Shown in pieces: positions 57,518 through 64,000 of a DNA stretch of 64,000 nt. The position numbers and the translations under genes are program-made. The stretch comes from Rhizophagus irregularis (Eukaryota; Glomeromycota; Glomeromycetes; Glomerales; Glomeraceae), in assembly GCF_026210795.1 (NCBI RefSeq), contig NC_089447.1:4094501-4158500 (forward strand), given 5' to 3'. Every line of letters begins with the position of its first letter. Position 1 is the first letter of the stretch. Below the pieces are notes generated by a model that was not told the origin of the DNA, searched no databases, and saw nothing but the letters and a program-made list of their open reading frames with translations.

Positions 57518-59717
57518 GTTGTTTCTGAAATTTAATTGGCAAATCCAAAATCTGAAATTACGAAATTATAATTAATTATGTAATTACATAATTAATTACG
57601 TGTTACAAAATTAATTACGTATTTCAAAATTTTGAAATTTGCATAATAGTGCGAAATTGTGAATATCTCAGGATCTAGTGATCAGATTTCAATGTTCTTA
57701 CTACTATTCGATTCGTCTCATCGAGAAGAATCTAATGATATGTGTTTTATTTCTATAGCACCGATATTAATGGAGTAAAATTACTATAAACATTTGATGA
57801 ATTTTGGTATTAGAGCATGATCTAGTGATTGGATTTTGTCATGACGAGACGATTCTAATAGCGGTAAGATCATCTTTCTAGCATTAAAATTGACGGAGAT
57901 ATTATACTATAACTATTTAAAAGTTATTGGAATCAGAGCACGATCTAGTGATTTGATTTAAATGATCTTACTACCATTAGAATTGTCTTATTAAGACGAA
58001 TCAAATGGTAGTAAGATCATCCAAAACGGATCACTAGGTGTCAAGTTATTATTTATTAAAGTTTATATATATAAATCAGCCAAAATTAAGGCTAATTCTG
58101 GCCAAATATATTCGTAATACAAAATTAATTACAGCATATGTGCCGATTTTTGGAATTAGTCTAAATTAAGATTTTTATAAAAATTTAATATTTTAGTAAG
58201 ATTAACATTACACAAATCTAAATTAAATATGTGTTACATATTTACGTAACTCAGATTTAATAAAAAATAAAAAAATTTTTTTAATCAATATTCAAAAATA
58301 ACGGTAATAACCACTTCTTTTCCCCATCACTCCCATCACTTTTCCATCATTTTTCTATTCACTTTTATTAAATATGACAAAAAAGTTTATAAGCAAATAT
58401 AGCAGTTATTTTTAAGTGGTAAGTAAAAGAAAAAACTTAATATTTTATATACATAGATAAGACATATTTTTTCATAATTTTTAGCTTTAATTTATTGTTT
58501 TTTCTTTGTAAAAAATACATGCAAATAAAAAATAATTATGATGTAAAATAGTTGTAAAATGAATAATAAGATATTCTTTTTTTTAAAATAACTAATTATA
58601 TATTTGTTTTTTATCTTTTAAAATTATTTCATTAGATTTATTCTACTAAAATCCTTAAATGGCAAATAAAATCTTTTAAATAAAGTAAAAGAATTTGGGA
58701 TTCTCTTATGAAAGCATTTTTTGGTAAGAAATAAAATTTTCAGATCGGACTTTATGCAGGTGACAAAATCGTGCATTATTATTCCTGAAGATATGCTAAC
58801 GTCATCATTTTACATTCATTTGAAAGCTGAGAATTTGCTCTATCGTAAGAATCAAAGATCAGGAAAATTGGATCACTGGATGAGGCGTAATTAACGATCA
58901 AAGTCAAATCAAATTTAAAAATTAAAAATAAATATATTAGACGTAATTATTCACAATCCAGTGATTCAATTCATTCGATTTTAGGCTTATTAGATAGACC
59001 TCAATTTTCTCTTTCAAATGAATATAATTTCATTCGTGTAGCTTGCATCTACAGGTATTTAATAAATTTTTTTATATCAGATTTTATCAAACTTACAAAA
59101 TTTTATATTAATAATATAATTGATGATTCCTAAACATCTACATATATTAAACGAATTATTTTAAATTTATTTTAAAGATAAAAGTTGGCATCACCTTAGG
59201 GAGCAAAGATCATTCAAATTGAATCACTATATGTGAAGTAATTAATGATCAAATTTAGATAAAATTCAATAATATACTGAACGTGATTACTGAACAACTA
59301 GTGATTCAATTCACTTGATTTTAGATTCATTAGATAGATCTCGATTTTCTCTTTCAAATGAATGTAAATTTATTTGTATAGCTTATTTCTACGAAGAATT
59401 ATCAATGATTTTGTCATGAGAGTTATATTTGATCTTTTAAATTTTAATGATATCTTATATTAAAAAAAAATTAAAAATTATATAATTAATTAGTTTTTTT
59501 TGCATTATCTGGTATAAATTTATTATTCTTATATAAATGATAATTTATATTTGCTTTAATAAAATTATTTTTGTGTAAAAAAATTAGATTCCAAGGATCA
59601 GCCCATATGGGTCTAAAATTAATTATGGAATACGAAGTTTTTCTAATGAATTACTTAATAATTACAGAATTACGTAATTACGTATTTCTGTAATACTAAA
59701 ATAATTTTAGACACAAG
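57518..59717. mobile_element. Mariner-type element A, copy 1, split by an insertion
   Basis: Starts GTTGTTTCTGAAATTTAATT after TA and ends TTTTAGACACAAG before TA. It is colinear with 62970-63675 except for an extra 1.5 kb at about 58136-59612. It holds three GATTCGTCTC/GAGACGAATC dyads next to GATCTAGTGAT words. Confidence 0.8.
58136..59612. mobile_element. Insertion inside element A copy 1
   Basis: Borders are inferred from the uninterrupted copy at 62970-63675. The ends form an imperfect inverted repeat (CATATGTGCCGATTTTTGGA against the inverse of CATATGGGCTGATCCTTGGA). Inside are two inverted pairs of GATCACTGGATGAGGCGTAA and CAGTGATTCAATTCATTCGA type (58855-59045 and 59220-59390). No gene. 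Confidence 0.6.
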
Positions 59718-59879
59718 TATACTTCAAAGCCTAAAAAAATATCAATTTTTTTCTTTTTTTGAGTAGACGCTATAGAAGAAATTATTTCTTTAAAAAGTGT
59801 TAAATTATTTCTATAAAGTCTTGTATAAAAAAAAATTGTTTCTTTAAAAATTTTAAGTTTAAATCATATTAAAAATTAA

Positions 59880-61070
59880 CAGCTTATTATTGAGATTCAT
59901 AGAAGCCTTAAGAATGGTTTTTTTTAAATTTATAAAGCCAGAAAAAACAAGTGATCCTTGTCCGTTATTTGCTTGTTGAAGAATGCTTTTATAGGTAAAG
60001 CCTGAAGTACTGATCAACGCTTTATAATCTTTGGGTGAGAGTAGCTGAGCTGATGTTAATTCGAACTTAACATATTTAATAGCATTTGTATTCCTGTTGT
60101 CTGTTTGGTAAAACTGAGTTCAATAAGTACAAACATTTAAGTTTAAGTTCAGAATTAGTGTATATAAATTTTATAAGGTTATCACAATAAATAGCACTGA
60201 TAATAAAGCGTCATCCACGTTGCATTCAGAAAACAGTTTGAAAATGGTCTACAAGTTGTTCGATTGCCTCATAATATAAGGTAGTATTACTTAGTGATTA
60301 TTTGATCTCAATTTCAGATATAAAATGAATTAAAAATTTGTGATCCATCAATGATAAAAAGATCAATTTTTCCAATAGGGTCCTTTAGCTAGTTTGAAAT
60401 TGATGTATCAATGATATTGCATTTAATTCGTTTCTTCTAAAGAGTTGAAAACTTTATGAATTTTTTTTGCACTTCATTTTCGTTCTTATAATATTGTGGT
60501 AAACTCGTTATATCTAAATTATCAAGTAATATTAGTGTTTCGCTTTTCAAAAAAGAGAAGATTTTGTTAAGAATGGGACTTGCAGTATTTAAGACATTCT
60601 TTTTAACTTCATGAAAACTGTAACAGTAAACTTAGTTTTGTAAAGTTCATTCTCTAAAAGTCGAACCTTCTTCTTAACCTTGTTCATTTCTTCTTAAGAT
60701 CATTTTAAAGAGACTATAAGAAAAAATTTTATTTAAGGATATCAACACAGGAAAGAAAAAAAAGATTGATACCTATCAAGGTTAGTGCGTCATGTTCAAG
60801 TTGACCAATCATTATGATGTAAAGGCTTATCTTGATGTTTATCTAAATTTACAATATATGATAAAGAACAAAAAAAAGTTTAGACATTGCATTACAAATA
60901 ATATACTGGCAGATATTTTATTTAACATATCAGGTATGTTTTAAGAAAACTCTTTAAAAATCTTGTTTTAGCATTATCGTTTTGTTTGTGAGGACAAAAG
61001 GTAACCTTTCTTTTCTTCAGAATTATTAATTAGATTAATTTGTATCTTGTGAGTTTCTGCTTCTCTAAGA
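59880..61070 (-). pseudogene. Heavily degraded coding remnant, family unknown
   Basis: Minus-strand pieces read coding-like between many stops: VRLLENELYKTKFTVTVFMK, LIFLSLMDHKFLIHFISEIE, AIEQLVDHFQTVFCMQRGWR and FIISAIYCDNLIKFIYTNSE. The local base composition is slightly less A+T-rich than the surroundings. I do not recognise a family. Confidence 0.3.
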
Positions 61071-61274
61071 TTAAAACAGGATCCTGCTTACTTCTAATAA
61101 AGGTCACCTACAAGCTTAAGGTAAAAATTACATAGAAAAGTCAAAAAAACTGGTTGAATTTATAAGGTAAAATTCTTTATAAATTAATAAAAAAAGCAAA
61201 TGTAATTCTGTGGTAAGTTTTTTTTATATAACTGTTAAGTATATAGTAAAATTAAATAGATTTTAAAATGTAAT

Positions 61275-61510
61275 TTGTAATTTCGTAAAATTTATTAGTA
61301 TATACTATTTTTAGTATAAAGTTTATTACACAGACACATAAAATTTTATTATACAGATATGTAAAATTTATTATATTATTTTTAGTTACAAATTTATTAC
61401 ACAGAAACGTAAAATTTATTATATTATTTTTAGCATAAGTTTATTACACAGATACATAAAATTTTATTACATAAATACAGACACGTACAATTTTATTATA
61501 CAAACATGTA
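61275..61510. repeat. Tandem repeat of about 55-60 bp
   Basis: Four to five imperfect units contain TTATTACACAGAYACRTAAA followed by ATTTTATTATATTATTTTTAG. Confidence 0.75.
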
Positions 61511-61678
61511 AAATTAAAAAAATAAATATGTAAAAAAGAATTTTTAAAGGATATCTGTGTAATATAAAAAATTATAAAATAAAGTAAAAATCAGAAAAGG
61601 TGGGTGGTTGGAAGCGAAAGATGGGATAAATTAAAGTTATTTTTTTTTATTTTTTTTTGTTAAAAAATAATATATATA

Positions 61679-62145
61679 CAGTCGACCCCCTTTATAGGTA
61701 CCTCCCATATAAGAACTCCCTCCTTAAGGCACACATTTTTTAGTCCAGATTTTTTTATATATAAAATACCCCTTTTATAATCACTTTATTAGTTATAAGT
61801 ACAATCACACCAAACGTCGGTCCCATATTATAGTAAATATATGTAAAATTCCCCCTGCATAAGCACACAAATCACGTGATTTATAAAATAACTGTGCGTT
61901 TTATTTTATTATTTTGTTGTTTTACCATGAGGAAAAATTTAAGTTTTTTATTTTTCAAAAATTCGATGGTTTTACATATAAACTTTTACTTAATTATTTT
62001 ATATATATATATATATATATATAATCACGTTTACTTAAAAATTTATATGTGTGATTATATATTTAACCCTCACCAATAGGCACACCTCATTATAATCACA
62101 TCATTGGATGGTCCCAAGGGGTGTGATTGTAGAGGGGACTGACTG
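61679..62145. mobile_element. Small mariner-type element, 467 bp
   Basis: TA-flanked; ends CAGTCGACCCCCTTTATAGG and the inverse of CAGTCAGTCCCCTCTACAAT. Repeated CATTATAATCACA and GGCACACC words inside, plus a perfect ATCACGTGAT (61871-61880). Non-coding. Confidence 0.8.
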
Positions 62146-62627
62146 TATTTGTAATTATTGATCAATTTTAAACTTATTTAAATAGAAACTTTTTTACTTT
62201 TTTTTAAAATAATTATATCTAAAAATTAAGCTATTTTTAAAAGAAATAAAAAGTACTAAATATATAAAATAAATTATGTTTTATATAATCTATAATTATA
62301 ATTGTTACTGAATTTATAAGATAAAAATATATGATTTAAAAATGTAATTGGAAAGGTGGTAAAATTATTTAGTAAAAGGAAAATTTAGAGTAAGGTAAAC
62401 TTATATATAAATCTTAAGAATTTTACAGTGATCTTTATTAGAAGTTAATGGGATTTTATTAAGATTATTTATTATTTTGTAAATATTGGATATATTGTTG
62501 TTTTGATTTAAAGGAATTAAGATAGAATGAAATATAATTTTTTATGGAAAAGTTTATATTAAATTTATTGATTTTATTGATTTGGAATAATAAGTATTAG
62601 TTATTTATATACTAAACTAGATCAGTA
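62146..62627. other. A+T-rich non-coding DNA
   Basis: No repeat or gene was recognised. Confidence 0.5.
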
Positions 62628-62727
62628 AATAACTTTTTTATCATCCTGGATATACTAATTGGTCCGCCAGTTTATAACTGGTAGAAAAAATCCTAAATAC
62701 CAATTAGTAGCCAGGTGATAAGTTTTA
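62628..62727. repeat. 100-bp inverted repeat
   Basis: AACTTTTTTATCATCCTGGA with TACTAATTGGT faces ACCAATTAGTA with GCCAGGTGATAAGTTTT, and a smaller CCAGTTTATAACTGG hairpin lies inside. Probably a very short MITE. Confidence 0.65.
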
Positions 62728-62969
62728 TTATTATGTAATTATATAAATGTATTGTATTAAACTATTAAATTTTACTGATTATTAATTAATAATGTGTTTT
62801 ATAAATTAGTATTTTAAATAGAGATTGGATTTGTATTTATGTAATTTGAGTTAATTTGAGTTGAATTTGTATTTGAGTTAAAAATTTTTTGATTTGAGTT
62901 AATTAGGATTATGTTGTTGATAGTGCTAATTAAATTTTATTTGTAATTTCTGTATGTATTATGATTATA

Positions 62970-63675
62970 GTTGTTTCCAAAATTCAATTGGCAAATCCAA
63001 AATTTGAAATTACGAAATCGTAATTAATTACTTTTTCCAAAATTCTGAAATTTGCATAATAGTGCAAAATTGTGAATATCTCGGGATCTAATGATCAGAT
63101 TTCGATGATCTTACTACCATTCAATTCGTCTCATCGAGGCGAATCTAATGATATATGTTTCATTTCTATAACATTGATATTTATGGAGTTAATTTACTAT
63201 AAACATTTAATGAATTTTGGTGTCGGAGTACGATCTAGTGATTAGATTTGAATTTATTTACCACCATTAGATTCGTCATGATAAGACGATTCTAATGGCG
63301 GTAAGATCATCTTTCTAGCATTAAAATTGATGGAGCTATTATACTATAAATATTTAAAAGTTATTGGTATTGGAGCGCGATCTAGTGATTGGATTTAATG
63401 ATCTTAATACCATTAGAATCGCCTTATCGAGATGAATCAAATGGTAGTAAGATTATCTAAAATGGATCACTGGTGCTGAGTTATTATTTATTAAAGTTTA
63501 TATATATAAATCGGCCAAAATTAAGGCTAATTATGGCTAAATATTTTCATAATATGAAATTAATTATAGAGTTCGAAATTAATTATGAATACGGAGTTTT
63601 TCCAATGAATTACTAATAATTACAGAATTATGTAATTATGTATTTTCGTAATACTAAAATAATTTCGGACACAAG
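62970..63675. mobile_element. Mariner-type element A, copy 2
   Basis: TA-flanked, 706 bp. Ends GTTGTTTCCAAAATTCAATT and the inverse of CTTGTGTCCGAAATTATTTT. Three GATTCGTC/GACGAATC-type dyads and several GATCTAGTGATTGGATTT words. It is the uninterrupted reference for 57518-59717. Confidence 0.85.
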
Positions 63676-64000
63676 TATAATTATGATTAGATTGATTTAA
63701 GTTAATTCTTTGTTTAATATAATATAGAGGTTCTAATTTAAGAAGGAAGAGAAATAAAAAATAATATATAAAATAAAATACATGGCTAGAATTACCATTA
63801 ATTTTGGCTAAAATTTTGATTAAAAGAGTAGAGTTAGGGTCAATGTTAGATTAGGCGATTTGTAAAATTTTATGAAATAAAAAATGCAAAGAAAAAATAG
63901 AATTTGAACAAGCGACGTCGTTCGGCCAACTTCTGTAAGCTACTGGACGTCCATGTTCGCGTTCCTCCTATTTATACTTGCGACAAATCAATGAAACTTA
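63676..64000 (-). other. Right edge with a TATA box and tRNA-like A/B boxes
   Basis: On the minus strand TATAAATAGGAGG lies at about 63962-63975, followed by GGACGTCCAGTAGCTTACAG, AAGTTGGCC and then TTGTTCAAATTC, which resemble pol III A and B boxes, with a T run at about 63890. The spacing is too short for a normal tRNA. It may be the start of a tRNA-derived element or a gene reaching in from the right; unresolved. Confidence 0.3.

Overview
The window looks like nuclear DNA of a filamentous fungus with a very A+T-rich, transposon-laden genome. The best match is an arbuscular mycorrhizal fungus of the Rhizophagus type; this is inference. The evidence is spliceosomal introns of about 50-110 bp with GTAAGT/GTATGT donors, an Arb1-like RNA-silencing protein, a TBC-type Rab GAP of the GRAM-GRAM-TBC-EF-hand class, and dense LINE, hAT, MULE, Tc1/mariner and Helitron debris. 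There are no bacterial-type operons or ribosome binding sites and no CRISPR array.

Four host genes can be supported. An Arb1-like gene (5197-6516, +, two exons) lies tail to tail with a 16-exon TBC-domain Rab GAP gene (6891-11605, -). The Rab GAP exon model closes to exactly 1199 codons plus a stop and needs a 5-nt microexon. A two-exon DUF202 membrane protein (23286-23907, -) and an unrecognised basic/acidic protein with a SUMO-interaction-like motif (24517-25766, -) form a second gene island. Nothing suggests that the four genes work in one pathway.

The rest is mobile DNA. From 12.6 to 22 kb there are small elements (foldback, mariner-type, a 246-bp MITE, a short Helitron) and hAT and Tc1 pseudogenes, often nested. 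From 27 to 30.6 kb, one mariner-type element sits inside another, followed by a LINE ORF1 fragment. From 31.6 to 46.8 kb there is one long minus-strand LINE (ORF1 with RRM-like and zinc-knuckle parts; ORF2 with endonuclease, reverse transcriptase and RNase H). It is split by a 3310-bp hAT (8-bp target duplication), a 4257-bp MULE-like element (10-bp duplication) and a 246-bp MITE (6-bp duplication); a second MITE of the same family sits inside the hAT transposase. In each case the interrupted reading frame continues across the site once the insertion is mentally removed.

The most unusual feature is a set of tandem arrays (15.2-16.1, 28.6-29.1, 48.9-50.2, 50.4-53.2 and 56.0-57.4 kb). Each repeat unit looks like a small exon plus an intron: a GTAAG-type donor, a stem-loop at or just after the donor, a second stem-loop built on an AACGTTA...AACGTT core, then a polypyrimidine tract and AG. 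The exon-like parts differ between arrays but the intron-like layout recurs. A second unusual feature is a set of short palindromes (ATCACGTGAT; AATTTCC/GGAAATT; TGGCCA-centred; GATTCGTC/GACGAATC) recurring in otherwise unrelated elements.
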